NCBI GenBank assembly: GCA_023614405.1
Contig: JAJUPC010000039.1
Location: 620,001-684,000, forward strand
Origin: Avena insularis
Taxonomy: Eukaryota > Streptophyta > Magnoliopsida > Poales > Poaceae
Length of the DNA: 64,000 bases
Reading direction: 5' to 3'
This document shows, one piece after another, positions 22,039 to 33,570 of the stretch. The translations under genes were made by a program, and so were the position numbers. The notes beneath the pieces are model-generated. The model did not search any database. It saw only the letters and a program-made list of their open reading frames with translations, and was not told where the DNA came from. Numbering within the stretch: the stretch's first letter is position 1; each line of letters starts with the position of its first letter.

Positions 22039-24107
22039 AAGTTCTGTTGTAAATGCCTTACACAAAACCTGTGTTGTGCATCAGGCCATAATGCATTGAC
22101 TGCATTGATCAAACCCTACACTCAAAATTAATGAACAAGTCAAACAATGCCAAGATAACTTAACTAATAAAAAAAGAGTAAAGTAAACAAGGTTGCAGAT
22201 CACCTTTTGCCTATCACTAATAAATGTCCAAGGCCTAGTGTTCTCAATGCCAAGATCACCCTTGAGTGTGTCCAGAAACCATTTCCAATTATTTGTGTCT
22301 TCCACTTCAACAATGGCAATGGCCAAACGGTATATGCAATCGTTTGGATCAACTCCCACATCTGCAAGCAACACACCACCAAATTTATTTTTCATGTGGC
22401 AGCCATCAATACCTATAATAGGCCTGCAACCTGCCATAAAAGCCTCTTTTGCAAGCATCCAATGACATATAGCAATTTTGAAACACACTAGCATGTGCAT
22501 TGACAAACATAGTGCTGCCTGGATTTGACCTTCTAATTTCAGCAGCAAACTCCCATAGCAAATTATAATGTGCCAGTTCATCACCATGAATTTGCTTCAT
22601 TACACACCTTCTGGCCCTTGTTAACTTGCTTCTGCTAGCTGACATGTTGAAATCCTGCTCAACAAGCCTAGAAAAATTCTTCAATGACATCTTGTCATCA
22701 GCCCTGAACTTCTCCAAATATTTCCCAGCTAGGTACCTTGTTGTGAATTGCTTGATCCTAAAATTTCTCTCACAGTTGTGTTGAGGCTGGTACTTCTTAA
22801 TAGTCCAAGATTTGGTAATGCTACAAGGTGCAACATACAGGTACCATGGGCATCCTTACTCATAGCATGCCCTAATTCTCTGCAAATCATTTTTGATATA
22901 ATGAACACCAACTCTCTGACTCACAATGTATTCCTATATTGCTCCTCTAAGCTCAATAACTGACATAAAAACCATTCCAATCTTGAATTCCAATTCTTTC
23001 ATATTCTCTGGCCTCCACCTTCTGAGCTTAACTTTCTTCTTCAACTTCTTTCCTTGTTTGTCCTTCACTTCCACTTCATCTCCTGAATCTGCCTCTGGAA
23101 TGTATGAATCTTAAAGCTCCTCCAAATCTGCATCTGTGTCATAATCACTATCTTCATGACATTTGTTTCTATTCTTTTTGTTTGCCTCATATGTTTCATC
23201 TACCCATTCATCAAACAGATTGTCATCATCTGCTTCTAGCTCATTTTCAGAGTCCACCCAATCAGAATCAAGATCATTGTCTTCACTGTCTTCACTACAT
23301 TGTGCTTCCACTTCTACAGACAGCTTCCTCATGCTTCTTCTGGTCTCATGGCCATCATGCTGTTGTTGCTTTGATGCATTGCTAGTACCTGCTGCTGTTG
23401 TGCCCTTATTTTTCTCAGACATTGGGCTCAACACTAAAGGCAATTCAGGAGATCCACAAATCAACACATCATCAATAGTTGCAGCTGTGCTAGTATTCAG
23501 ATTCTTGTGATCCACAAACAACTGAAAATACTAAAATTTTGGCACCACAGCTACCATATGTAGTGTATCTACATCACTGTCGATAATACGCATTCCTGAT
23601 CCTAAATCTTTACCCAGGAGCAACCAATACAAACTGTATTCCACTGGATTTGTATACCCTAGCTGCTCCATAAAATCAGTAAGCCACAAAGGCGACCATG
23701 TGTCTGCGTCGCAACCGTCAAACCGAGCTACTTTACCATCTACATAACTCTTAGCTGCCCCAAATCCGCAGAAAAAACCACCATGATTTATTTCTACCGT
23801 GAACTGATCTTCAAAGACTCCTACATACCACAAAAATCATCACTTTTTGGGACTGGAACTACCTAGTGCTCGAATTGGGGATTTAGGGTTCAGAGAACTC
23901 ACCGTAGCGCGGCGGTGCATCGCCTGGCTGCCGCATCTTCGGGCCCTTGTCCGCGGCGGGCTCCATCTTTGACGACTCCTTCCCCACGGTGGCCGCCGCC
24001 GGTGTCGTCAACTTCCCAGCACCACCGCCTCCAAATCGCTGCCTGTGTCGGGGGAGACAGCAATGAGAAGTGGAATCGATGGGGGTTGTGTGGTTATGAC
24101 GAGGCAC
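22039..24107 (-). pseudogene. MULE (mudrA-type) transposase, N-terminal and catalytic part
   Basis: Minus-strand exons and pieces run from about 24,107 down to 22,039. The order is: an N-terminal leader; a domain with YVGVFEDQFTVEINHGGFF and the SPLWLTDFMEQLGY block (about 23,830-23,530); an acidic region with many D and E (23,500-23,100); a zinc-binding/DNA-binding region (RACYE, GCPWYLYVAP, QPQHNCERNFRIKQ) at about 22,960-22,700; then the DDE domain, with IIGIDGCHMKNKFGG (first Asp), WTFISDRQK (second Asp), an intron with donor AAAAG|GTGATC, and NAVNALWPDAQHRFCVRHL. At 22,039 the reading stops at the Gypsy LTR. Two or more in-frame stops interrupt the 23,100-22,800 part. The third catalytic residue and C-terminal half are missing, so the protein is dead. 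Confidence 0.85.
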
Positions 24108-24156
24108 GGGGCTTTTTGCAAAAATGTAGCACCAGTCGTTGCTGCTGTTGGGCCCC

Positions 24157-24312
24157 GCAGCCTACGTGGCAGCAACCAACGGTGGTAGAAGCAATTTAGG
24201 ATCTCACGTGACTCACTTACGAAACATATAGGACTTGTGTGTGCAGTTTGATAGAATTATGACTAAAGTGACGCGCGGACGAAAGAATAGGGACCGCGGG
24301 TGCGTTTTTCTC
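24157..24312 (-). repeat. Right terminal inverted repeat of the MULE
   Basis: It is the inverted partner of 16,565-16,718 and ends TTTTCTC immediately before the TTTGCTGAA duplication. Confidence 0.9.
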
Positions 24313-24321
24313 TTTGCTGAA

Positions 24322-24949
24322 ATACATTGTCTGATTATGTCTTTGTCAAGTATCATTACAATTTTGTGGCATATTTGTCAGAACACACCACGTGGCCAAA
24401 AAAGAAAACTTTTAGCACTTTTGCTCGGGTTTAGCAAAGCGGATTGTATTAATTTATAGAAAATAGAAAATAACGGTGTGTTTTAGCAAACGGCGGAAAA
24501 TAACGGTGTCATGTGGCAAGTTTTCCTTTCTTAAGACAAAGCCAGCACTACGGATTGTATTAATTTATAGAAAACAGATACCACTCCCTCCGGTCTTCAG
24601 GTTGTCACAAATTTATCAGAATTCGAATATATACTCCCTCCGTCCACATTTCTAAGTCGCCAAACGATCCCACGAGCAAAATCTGTCACATACACGAAAA
24701 TTCTCCGGTCCTCCCTAAATGCCCTCGGTCCCGACAACCCTCAATCCCGTCGCCAAACGGAGCACCGGACCCTTCCATCTAAGCTCCATTGCAGCACCGG
24801 AACACCTAATTTTTAGGCCTCACCGGAGAAGCTACCCATTGAGCTATCTAGAGAGGCAGGTTCCGAAATTTTATGAGACTTTTAAAATAGTTATAGTAAC
24901 TAATTTAGAAGCCCTCACAAATTTTAGAATTGGCTTTCCCAAGAAGCGG
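24322..24949. other. Spacer with direct repeat and Stowaway-like end
   Basis: A direct repeat CGGATTGTATTAATTTATAG occurs at about 24,441 and 24,552. ACTCCCTCCG/TCC motifs at about 24,590 and 24,634 look like the terminal sequence of Stowaway MITEs (ACTCCCTCCGTCC), but no complete element can be closed. No gene is visible. Confidence 0.4.
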
Positions 24950-25600
24950 TGAGGGTAGCTTGGCGCCGCCGGACGACCTAGTTGTGTCGCATTGCGGTGA
25001 GCCTGGCCCTCAACCACCTCCTCCAGGCCAGCTCGGCGCAGTCATCGCTTTCGCAGGCTACCACGCTGCCCAAGTAAATGGCACTGGGGGTCATACAAAC
25101 TTATTCGAGATAAGTCACTTAACATGTAAAATAGACAAACGGTCATTACTACTTGGCAAGCGCGTAACAGTCACAAACAGGTCAACCGACCGGTTTTTGA
25201 CAAAAAAGCCACGTGCGTCTCACGTGAACATCTTACTAGTGGGCTTTCCGTAAGATATTGACTGCCCTAGGATGCTCACGTGAAGCGACCGTTTATCTAT
25301 TTTACAAGATGTGTGACTTATCTGCACATGCGGAACAAGTTATATGACCCCAGCGCCATTTACTCCGCTGCCCACCTCGCCGTCGTGAAGGGCTCAAGGC
25401 CTGCTGCGGCAGAGGCAGCGGCGACTACAACTTCGATATCTTTAGCACCTGCGGCTCCCGGGAGATCGGCACCGCGTGCACACAGCCGGCCCAGTACCTA
25501 AACCAGGATGGCGTGCACATGACGGAGGCCATGTACAAGGTCGTCGCCGGAATGGCTCCGGGAAGTACTTCCGGCCGGTGTTCCGCCAGGAAAGGCCACA
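24950..25600 (+). pseudogene. GDSL esterase/lipase C-terminal fragment
   Basis: The remnant reads LALNHLLQA, then AVIAFAGYHAAHLAVV once the 293 bp MITE and one 9 bp copy are ignored. It then continues in another frame with CCGRGSGDYNFDIFSTCG and YLNQDGVHMTEAMYKVVAG. The last block is block V of plant GDSL lipases and keeps the catalytic Asp and His spaced D-G-V-H. The nucleophile Ser block and the first half of the protein are absent, and there are frame changes before and after the MITE. It is a decayed 3' end of a GDSL gene. Confidence 0.8.
25064..25374. mobile_element. Mutator-type MITE with 9 bp TSD in the GDSL fragment
   Basis: The element (25,073-25,365) is flanked by identical 9 bp copies CGCTGCCCA at 25,064-25,072 and 25,366-25,374. 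Its ends are inverted: AGTAAATGGCACTGGGGG at the left against the complement of CCCCAGCGCCATTTACT at the right. The similarity continues inward for about 75 bp (GATAAGTCAC, TGTAAAATAGA, AAACGGTC). It carries no coding capacity. Removing it restores the GDSL reading across the junction. Confidence 0.85.
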
Positions 25601-26457
25601 TCAACCAGAGGCGTGACGGCAACCGAACTGAGCGGCGCCGTCATCAGCGGCAGCAATCTGGCACCTATTGATTGCAGTTCAAGTGTGACTGACCACATTT
25701 GTGTTCTGAATCCAGTGTGATTTGCCAAACAGATGTACTGTTTGACTTATGATGATGAACAGATGGCTAAATAATGAGTATCCTAGGTTAAATAAAATGC
25801 TCCATCTTCCGGTTCTGGAATATTTTTTTCAGCCTTGAGCACTCAAGAGTATCAGAACAAAACATACCAGATTGCATGGACACTCACTGACCACAGCATA
25901 ATAATAAAAATAATAATGAAATGAATGCACCTCGCACATTCTGTGAGAAATATTTGATCATTGTACTCAAAGAAAGAAAATTTTGCTTCCATTTACAACC
26001 ATTCCGACTCAAGAACGACCATGACTCATTCTGAAATGAAGCTCCCCTTCTAACTAGAGACCTACCCACCGACCACAACGACCAACCATTTGCTTGCTTA
26101 CATTTCCCTAGGAGGAACAAATCGTAACCGGACTCGGACAAGGATAAAGGATACAGCAATAATGAACTGCAGATCTCAGCACGCCAAAAGAAGCCAAGGC
26201 TCGGGATAGAGAAAAGTTGATGACGATGGGCTGCACGCCTGCGCCTAACCCAACTGGCTTCTTAGATCTTCCGTCGATTTGCCCGCCTAATATACCTTGT
26301 ATATACAAGTCAATCCTGTACAATGTTTCATGAATCTCTGGAGACCTACCAATTCAAGAAATTCATAACTTAGATTTAGAAGCAATTACAAAAGCTGCAG
26401 ACTACCCAGAAGAAGAAGAAAAAATGGGAGAACTTCTATACCACTTGAGATAATTAG
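25600..26457. other. Intergenic region, 3' ends of two converging genes
   Basis: No gene is visible. The right part (about 26,100-26,457) is probably the 3' UTR of the PP2A B' gene on the minus strand, which ends at 26,458. Confidence 0.4.
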
Positions 26458-29350
26458 CTACATTCCTGAAGATTGACGGGGTAAGGATCGAGAGACAAGC
26501 ACAGCCTCTCCGCTCGTTGCTTTTGCCGATGCGATCTCTTCTAGGCGTCTCCAGGTGGCCTCTTGCTTCAATTTGGCCTCCTTCTCTTTGGATTTCGCTT
26601 CCTCGTACTTCCGCATACACTCCGTATACAATCCAGCGTCGTGATCAGAGAATAATTTACGAACATTAAGAGTGAGGCTTTGCACAGCCTGGTTCCAGTG
26701 CCCACTGGAATTTCTCTCCAGTGCAGGCAAGATGATAGGCAATATCACCTTGCTATTTTGTTTGATCAAACTCTCGATATGGTCATTGTTCCACAAAAAC
26801 AATGATCTCTCAGCAACCTAGAAGCAGCATAAGCACAGTTAGCTACCTTAACGGTAAACACTGGAACTGCAACTTCTGGAGGACTAGCAATTACAATAAT
26901 GAATGCCTTCCAACAATAACGCAGAGATTCTAGTTACATAACTGCAAAGGGTGAGAATAAATAACCAGGAGCATAAGCTTGAAATTCTGACAGACTCGAC
27001 ATGTGTCACAAGGACCTCTACGAAGAAAATGCAAGTGATGTGTCACAAAGGCTCTAATGGTATAAAATGCAAGTCACTGAATTGGTCAAAGCCCATACTG
27101 AACAAACATCTCCTGGACAAGAATCTTGCCAGGTACCAATTGGGGACAAAAGTCATACCGAGCTAATAGAATTTGCTATTGTGGTATTTGGCAGTAACCA
27201 GAGAACTGCTCAACCAATATTAAAATTAACTGTAAAAGATTGACTTTAGCATGTATTCTGCTAGTGTGTTGTTAGCACAAAATACCAAGGCGCTCTAAAG
27301 AAAAGAAAGCCTTGAAAATAAACAACAAAGTTATAGAACCAACAAAACTATCACGAGAAGTGATTGGAAAACCTTTAGATAATCCAGATACTACATTATG
27401 TGCACACAATTACATGTTCCCCTTAGAATACTAAGCAGTAAACTATCTAGCATTTGTAAATGCCTTTCAACAATAAAGAAAATATTCTATTACATAACTG
27501 CCGAAAATGAGAATAAAAAACCCAGAAGCGTAAGCTTGAAACTGCCACAGATTTAGGACATGTCACAAGGATTATAATATAGTAAGATGCAAGTGCAGTA
27601 ACTGAATTGGGTCAAAGCCCGCATTAAACAAATATCTCCTCATCAGGAATCTGGTCAGCAATCCGTTGTGGTCAAAAGTCAAAGCTTGTAGAATTTCCTT
27701 TAGCGATATTGTCAGTAACCAGAGAACTGCTCAACCATTATTAGAACTAACCATATTGAACTGAATTTAGCATGTATTCTGCTAATCTGTTGTTAGCAAA
27801 AAATTACAAGGCGCTCTAGGAAAGAAACCCTTGAATACGAGAATGTATAGGACAAAGAAAACTACCACAATAAGTGATTGAAACCTATAGATGGTAGAAA
27901 CATTACTTGCACAAAATTTCATGTGCCACTTAGAATACTAAGCACTAAACTTTCAAATTACAGGCCTGCCACAGGATGAATCAACACAATCCAAACACTA
28001 AATCTGCACTACCATGCCTTAATAGAAACCTTATAACCAAGATGAGATGATCGCTATTCATTCAGGGACAAAAGGATGTATGGAAATTACAGAACAGGTG
28101 AAAGGGGCGACATTTTTAAATGAAAAAAGGTAACGATATAAGGTTAATATTACCTGAAAGTGAGAACTGTTGAGACAACGCGCAATCTGGCGGAAAAGAG
28201 GAACCATGCATTTCTGAAACTCGGCAGGTTGCGTAGCTTCTAATATCTCTTCTAGTTCTCCCAGAAACATCACCTCCTTGGTGCTGTTTGTGATGGGCCA
28301 ATACTTCAGTAGGCCCCTGATAACTGTGTCTGAAAGTTTGCAGTCTTTCTCCACAAACTGCGTAATGCAGTAAGACAACTGTTGATGATACATGGCAATG
28401 CACTTTGGCTTGTGAAGTGGAATCAAGGCCCGGACAAGGAACAGTTTGTGCTCTTCCTTAAGTGGCAAGGCGAACCCATTGATGATGCTCCCTAAGATCT
28501 CCAATAGCTCTGCAATTCCATTGTGTTTCTCAGTTTCATAGATGAACTGATAGAAGGTGTTGTTGATGGCTTTCCTAATGACTGGCCGATGAACCATGAA
28601 CTTCCCATAGACACGGTGAAGAATCATCTTGAGGTACTCCCTCTCCCTTGGGTCTTCGGAGTCAAAGAGTTCAAGTAGCCTGAGAACAAACGAATGGTCA
28701 ATGTACCTTTTAGCCAGCTTGGCATCAGTCTCCGGAGACTGAATGAACCTCAGGAACAACTCATATACAATCTGCAAGTGTGACCATGCAGGGTCCATCA
28801 CAGGCTCATCCTCATCCAAATCATAGGCTGAGATATTGTTCTCCCTGGGAGGGGTAGTCAGTGTCCTGAACAAGTTCACAGAAACCATCCTCGTGGTCTC
28901 CTGCATAACTATCTCCGGAAACTTCCCGTTGGCTGCAGCAATATAGTCCACAAGCTCCAGCAAAGTCTGCCGTTTGACTTCCTTCTCCTTCACGCTCTTC
29001 GTCGGATCGCTGAAGTCAAACGTCACGCAGCACAGGTTCAGTTTCTTGACGAAGAGGTTGTGCTTCTCTGCGTTGGGCACATCCTTAAAGCTCGGCAAGA
29101 GCTCGAAGGCCGTCGACTGTGCTGAATTGCCGTTCGCCCTCGAGTTCCCGTTCCCAGGATGCAGGCCGCTCCCGTAGCTGAGCCCATAGCTGGAGATGAC
29201 GGGCGTCTGGCCACTCAAGCTGGAGGCCCTCTCTGCGCCTCTCTGACCATACGGCGGGTTCGACACCGAGGGGCTCGGCCGTCCGATAGGATCCTTGTCC
29301 CCGGACTTGGACGGCTTCTTAGGGAAGCGCCCAAGGATCTGCTTGATCAT
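26458..29350 (-). CDS. PP2A 57 kDa regulatory subunit B' (B56)
   Basis: This is a B56-family regulatory subunit of protein phosphatase 2A, which binds the A/C core enzyme and directs it to substrates. Two coding exons are supported: 29,350-28,154 and 26,817-26,458, separated by a 1336 bp intron with donor CACTTTCAG|GTAATA and acceptor GCTTCTAG|GTTGCTG. Together they give 518 residues, normal for plant B'. The N-terminus is Ser/Pro/Gly-rich (1-85). The HEAT-like core starts at about [15 protein letters not shown], with [12 protein letters not shown] and [17 protein letters not shown], and continues to the exon 2 part [14 protein letters not shown] Lys/Glu-rich helix (about 465-495) follows near the C-terminus. 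The reading frame is intact and all conserved blocks are present, so I expect a functional gene. Confidence 0.96.
26890..27965. repeat. Old tandem duplication inside the PP2A B' intron
   Basis: About 530 bp are present twice in the intron, at about 26,890-27,445 and 27,450-27,965, diverged by many substitutions and indels. Shared blocks include CAGTAACCAGAGAACTGCTC, GCATGTATTCTGCTA and TTAGAATACTAAGCA. Confidence 0.75.
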
Positions 29351-30540
29351 GTTACCCTACCGCCCAGATTAGCCCAAAGCTCTGGGTACCAAATCTGAGA
29401 AGTGCTACAGAAACAACTCTTGGAAGCTGATGCCAACTTGTGCCTTTGGGAGCAGCAGGAGCTGTACCCGACCTGGTCACTGAACAGTAAACCCTAAGCC
29501 CACGTCACCACGGCAGGGACTCAGCTCCTGTCCGCAGACCTGACCTTCCCAGAGAGCTAGCCCTCCGCCTCCGAAACGAGCAATTACCCCTCCGACCGAC
29601 CTGCGACAACAAAATTGAGAGGGGGGAAAACGTCAAATCACAGTAAAGATCGCCCGAAGCTCTCTGCAGGATCACGAGCGCGGCGAATCGATCGACGGGC
29701 GAGCGGAACCGAGCAGGCAGGCGCGCTGTACCACGGCATCGCGGAAACGGAGAATAATCCGACGACAGGGAGAGTAAATCTCTCCCCGAAATGCTAACGA
29801 ATCACCCCGGCGCGGGCGGGAGACCAGAAGGGCGGGGCGGCCGATCGGAGCAGGGGCGCGCGGGCGCGGACTAGTGCCCCGCCCCCGAGCAAAGCGGTGC
29901 GAGGCGGTCCAATCGAGGCGGCGCGCGGGCAATCCGAGGCGGGGGAGACAGCCCGCAGCAGCAGCACCCACGACAGGCACACACATACGAGGCAGTAGAC
30001 ATCGCATGGCACGTACCTGTTGGGGTCGCTCCGAGCAGCGGCGGCGGCGGCGGATCCCGGTGGGCGGTGGCGGGTGGCGCGGTGGTTGGCGTCGGGCGGC
30101 GCGTCCGGTGGAAAGGGTCGCGTCGCTTGAGCTGGAAGCCGCCAGGGGAGAGAGAGAGAGAGAGGGGGGAGGGGGAGTTGGACCTTCTCCTCCGCCTCGT
30201 TCGCTTTTCCTCTTCTTTTTTTCCGCCGTCGCCTAGAGAAAGAAAGAAAGAAAGAAAGAAAAGGAAATGAGATGGGGTCTGTTGGGGGGACGGGTGGGCG
30301 AGGGCGGCGACGTGGCAGTGCGCGTCGTCGCTTTTTTTGAAAAAATCCGTGGGACTGTGGGGTGTGGGAGGGCAGTTGGGCTGGCTGGGTCGCTTTTGCT
30401 GGTTTGGTTGCGATGCTAGGCTGGCTGCCCGCCTGCCCCTGCTCCGGCCATGAGATTAGCTATAGGACTGGCTAGGGCTAGCAAGAATCATGAGCCCATC
30501 TCACGTGTTGGACACTACTCCTCCTACTAATCTACCGTGC
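29351..30540 (-). promoter_or_regulatory. 5' UTR and promoter region of the PP2A B' gene
   Basis: On the minus strand a good splice donor (CCCAACAG|GTACGTGC) at about 30,013 suggests a non-coding first exon at about 30,014-30,240 and a 5' UTR intron. The region is GC-rich, with a GA run (30,150-30,175) and AAAG repeats (30,235-30,262). The acceptor cannot be fixed from sequence alone. ORFs here on both strands are GC-rich shadows. Confidence 0.5.
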
Positions 30541-30552
30541 AACTTTTCCCCC

Positions 30553-30555
<3 letters not shown>

Positions 30556-30594
<39 letters not shown>
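30556..30594. repeat. (TA)n microsatellite
   Basis: About 19 uninterrupted TA units. Confidence 0.95.
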
Positions 30595-30598
<4 letters not shown>

Positions 30599-31436
30599 TA
30601 TCTTGTGTTTTTTCTCTCTTGAGAATCCCCTTTATCTTGTTGTATGTATCCGGTACTGCATTTATCTCATAATATACGAGCCTGATTTTGTTTCTAAAAC
30701 AATTGCTAATACTCAATCGTGCCATGGAACAAGTTTTACAGCTCATCTTTGGCCACGGTTACGGAGAAAAGAAACTGAGAGCTTCCGGAAGAACTAGCTC
30801 GGGCTTGCAAGAAGAGGTGATGAAATAAAGGGTTTTGCTAGACCGAGCTAGAGATATGTGCAAACCGGTGAAGGCTTGAAGGAATTATTACTAACAAAGA
30901 TAGGTGCAACTAGTATGAAAACCAAAATGGCTTAATGGTTCGATGAAAATAAATGGCCGTTGAATCAAGAAGGGTCAAGATCCACACTTGAAGCTTTCGG
31001 AGTGCTGAGTTGACAAGAAATAGACCGATGATAGGTGTCGAGACCAACTTTCACTAATTTTGCACTTATGTTTTCACAATTAGCTCCAAGCATCCAATCG
31101 TAATAAGAAAGGTCTATGCATCCAGCCGTTTTGGGCAGATCTCGCCTACCTTTATAGCGAACGTGCAGACGTTGTTTGCACGCAGCTATTCAAAGGTCTT
31201 GAAATTACCGAAGGTAGCAGTTTTCGTCGAATATGAAGCTCGGTACTTTTGCACGCATGGTGTCCATGGATACACAAAATGAGTGAAATAGAGGATCTAG
31301 AGAGTATACACATGTGGGTATTTGGTATCATGAGATGCCAAGGTGAGATCTTAAGTCAAGAAAGGCGAGAAGGGTATGAAGCCTCAACACATATAGAGAG
31401 AGAGGTGAAAGATGCGATCATCACGTGACCCGTTAG

Positions 31437-31645
31437 ACACTAAAGAGCAGATCGACAAACATGACAAGTGGCCCTTCAGACACACTGAAGAGCAAATCGA
31501 CAAACATGGCATGTGACCCATTAGACACACTGAAGAGCAAATCGACAAACATGACAGGTGACCCTTTAGACACATTGAAGAACAAATCGACAAACATGGT
31601 ACGTGACTCGTTAGACACACTGAAGAGCAAATCGAATAACATGAC
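31437..31645. repeat. 45 bp tandem repeat array
   Basis: Between four and five imperfect copies of a 45 bp unit containing ACACTGAAGAGCAAATCGAC and AAACATG. Because 45 is a multiple of three, several frames stay open through the array and create repetitive ORFs on both strands; these are not evidence of a gene. Related units (ATCGACAAACGTGACA) occur at about 33,635-33,690 in the duplicated segment. Confidence 0.85.
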
Positions 31646-31805
31646 ACATGGATGGATAACGGACATCACTTACATATTCGTGACTACTGTTTGGCTGGCT
31701 AATTAACCTACTTCAAACTATTTTTCCATATAAACTTGTTAAGAAACAAACTATTTTTAATGGAAGAAAAGGTACTCTAGGAAAGATGGAGGCTTCAAGA
31801 ATACA

Positions 31806-32095
31806 AGAGCACATCCACTCTTCATTAAATAGGAGGTTTGGTCAGCTTCCACGTTTATACTCCATGAAATCAAAGGGCTTCTACAAGGAGAGGTTGAGTT
31901 TCAGGTCAAGCACATTAGGTGTGAACAGAACTCTATGAGTCATGTTTTAGCCAACATAGGGAGGGGTGAAGCTAGGACTGGTGCTTGGCTTCGTTCTGGC
32001 CTAGCAAACAGCTCTGTTTGGATATATATGAGTGTAATCATGTGATTTAAGCAATTAGTACAAGTTTATTCGTAAAAAAAGAGAGCACATCTACT
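31806..32095 (+). mobile_element. 5'-truncated LINE with target duplication
   Basis: AGAGCACATCCACT (31,806-31,819) and AGAGCACATCTACT (32,082-32,095) are near-perfect 14 bp flanking repeats. Between them, a plus-strand remnant reads GEVEFQVKHIRCEQN then MSHVLANIGR, resembling the end of the RNase H domain at the C-terminus of plant LINE reverse transcriptases, followed by a short A-run (GTAAAAAAAG). A long target duplication, severe 5' truncation and a 3' A-tail are hallmarks of LINE insertion. Confidence 0.65.
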
Positions 32096-32247
32096 TAATT
32101 CTCCCGTGCTATGCTAGGAAAGACAGAATCATAGAAGTTCATAGTTGTCGTGTGTTTAACTCAAATCATGAGCCGCTTGCATAGAAAGTGAACATAGAAA
32201 GAGTACTGTAGTAGTACACATGAAGTTAATTTCATTGTTACACACTT

Positions 32248-32542
32248 TTAGACTAGCCCCAATGGAGATATCATAGGTAGTATCATGCATGTCATGCTGG
32301 TAAAATTCTGACGTGCCATGCTAATTAATGATGAAAGAGGTTATGTTGGTATCATAGATAGATACGGTATCATAGCACGTAGAACTAGAAAAATTAATCC
32401 CAAATGAATTTTGTACATAATTTTGCATTGAGATTCTACAAAACAATAAATATAGTAAGACTATGATACTACTAGATGATGCTATGCATTGTAGAGATGG
32501 TATGATACTACTATATGATACTTCCCATTGTGACTAGTCTTA
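32248..32542. mobile_element. Tourist-like MITE with TTA target duplication
   Basis: The element (32,251-32,539) starts GACTAGCCCCAATGG and ends with the inverted form CCATTGTGACTAGTC, flanked by TTA on both sides (32,248-32,250 and 32,540-32,542). TTA duplications are typical of Tourist/Harbinger MITEs. It is AT-rich and non-coding. Confidence 0.8.
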
Positions 32543-32691
32543 GCTAGGCTGGTTGGCAGCCTGTCCCTACTCCCGTGATGATATTAACTAGGACTGGCTA
32601 GGGCTAGCATAATCATGAGCCCATCTCACGCGTTGGACCCTACTCCTCGTATAGTCCTACTATTCTGTTTTTTTATCCCTTTTATCTACTA

Positions 32692-32790
32692 GTCCCTCCG
32701 TTTCATAATATAAGCCTTTTTTAGTAAGCTTTTTCTTTTTATCTACTACTCCCTCCGTTCTACAATATAAGCCTTTTTTAACAAGCTCTA
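32692..32790. repeat. Two Stowaway-like terminal fragments in tandem
   Basis: CTAGTCCCTCCGTTTCATAA (about 32,691) and CTACTCCCTCCGTTCTACAA (about 32,747), each followed by TATAAGCCTTTTTTA, are diverged copies of a Stowaway end repeated 56 bp apart. Confidence 0.6.
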
Positions 32791-33570
32791 GATTTAATTT
32801 TTGAAAACTGCTGCTAATACTCGATTGTGTCATGGTTAGTGGAACACGTTTTACGGCTGATCTTCGGCAACAAGGCTAGGGCTGTCGGTGATTATTGGAT
32901 CCGGCCAAAGATTAAGAAAATTTCCCTGTTACTGAGAAAAGAGAGTGAGTTTGTTTTCATGCGAGGAAGAGGAGATTCGGGAAGAACTAGCTTGGACTTA
33001 TGGGAAGAGTTAATGAAATATTGTTTTTTTTGCTTGATCGAGCTCGAGATGCGTACAAACCGGTGAAGGCTCCCAAGGCATTAATAAAGATAAGTGTAAA
33101 TAGTATAAAAGCTAATATGGGATTAACGGTTCAATGAAAAGAAATGATCGTTGTATCTAAAAGAACAAAGATCCATATTTGAAGTTTTCAAAGTGTTGAA
33201 TTGAAGAAGTCGGACTAATGATAGGAGTAGACATGAATATTAACAATTAAGTCAAAGCACCAGCAGAAGAAAAAGTCTAAGCATCCAATCATTTGGGGAG
33301 ATCTCATTAACCTTTACGAGAGAGCATGCATATGTTCATAAGGTTATAGAAGCTATGTAGCTCGACGGTATCCTGCCAAATATGGCGGTTATTTTGCAAA
33401 GATGGCATCCATGGATCCGTCGAAATGATCGAAAGAGAGAACCTATAGATACACATGTGGATCCTCGGTAGCATGAGGTGCAAATGTATGAGTTAGAAAG
33501 GTCGCAGAGAAGGAAGTCGGAGATGAGATATGAAGTCGAGAAGGGTATGATCCCTACTAGACGTATATAT

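Larger units (their letters stand above)
16556..24321. mobile_element. Mutator-like element with 9 bp TSD, interrupted by Gypsy
   Basis: The element spans 16,565-24,312 and is bracketed by perfect 9 bp duplications TTTGCTGAA at 16,556-16,564 and 24,313-24,321. Its ends begin GAGAAAA and end TTTTCTC. Terminal inverted repeats are about 155 bp (16,565-16,718 against 24,157-24,312) and clearly similar, for example both carry TCCCTATTCTTTCGT, CTATCAAACTG and GCTTCTACCACCGTTGG in inverted orientation. Inside lie a GRF zinc-finger ORF (plus strand, left arm) and a mudrA-type transposase (minus strand), the latter split by a Gypsy fragment at about 18,232-22,038. A 9 bp duplication with long inverted repeats and a MULE transposase is diagnostic of the Mutator superfamily. 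Confidence 0.93.

Noticed and set aside
31384..31706. Possible CRISPR-like or Cys-rich repeat gene
   Set aside because: The array has adjoining 45 bp units with no spacers, in plant nuclear DNA; repetitive ORFs follow from the unit being a multiple of three.
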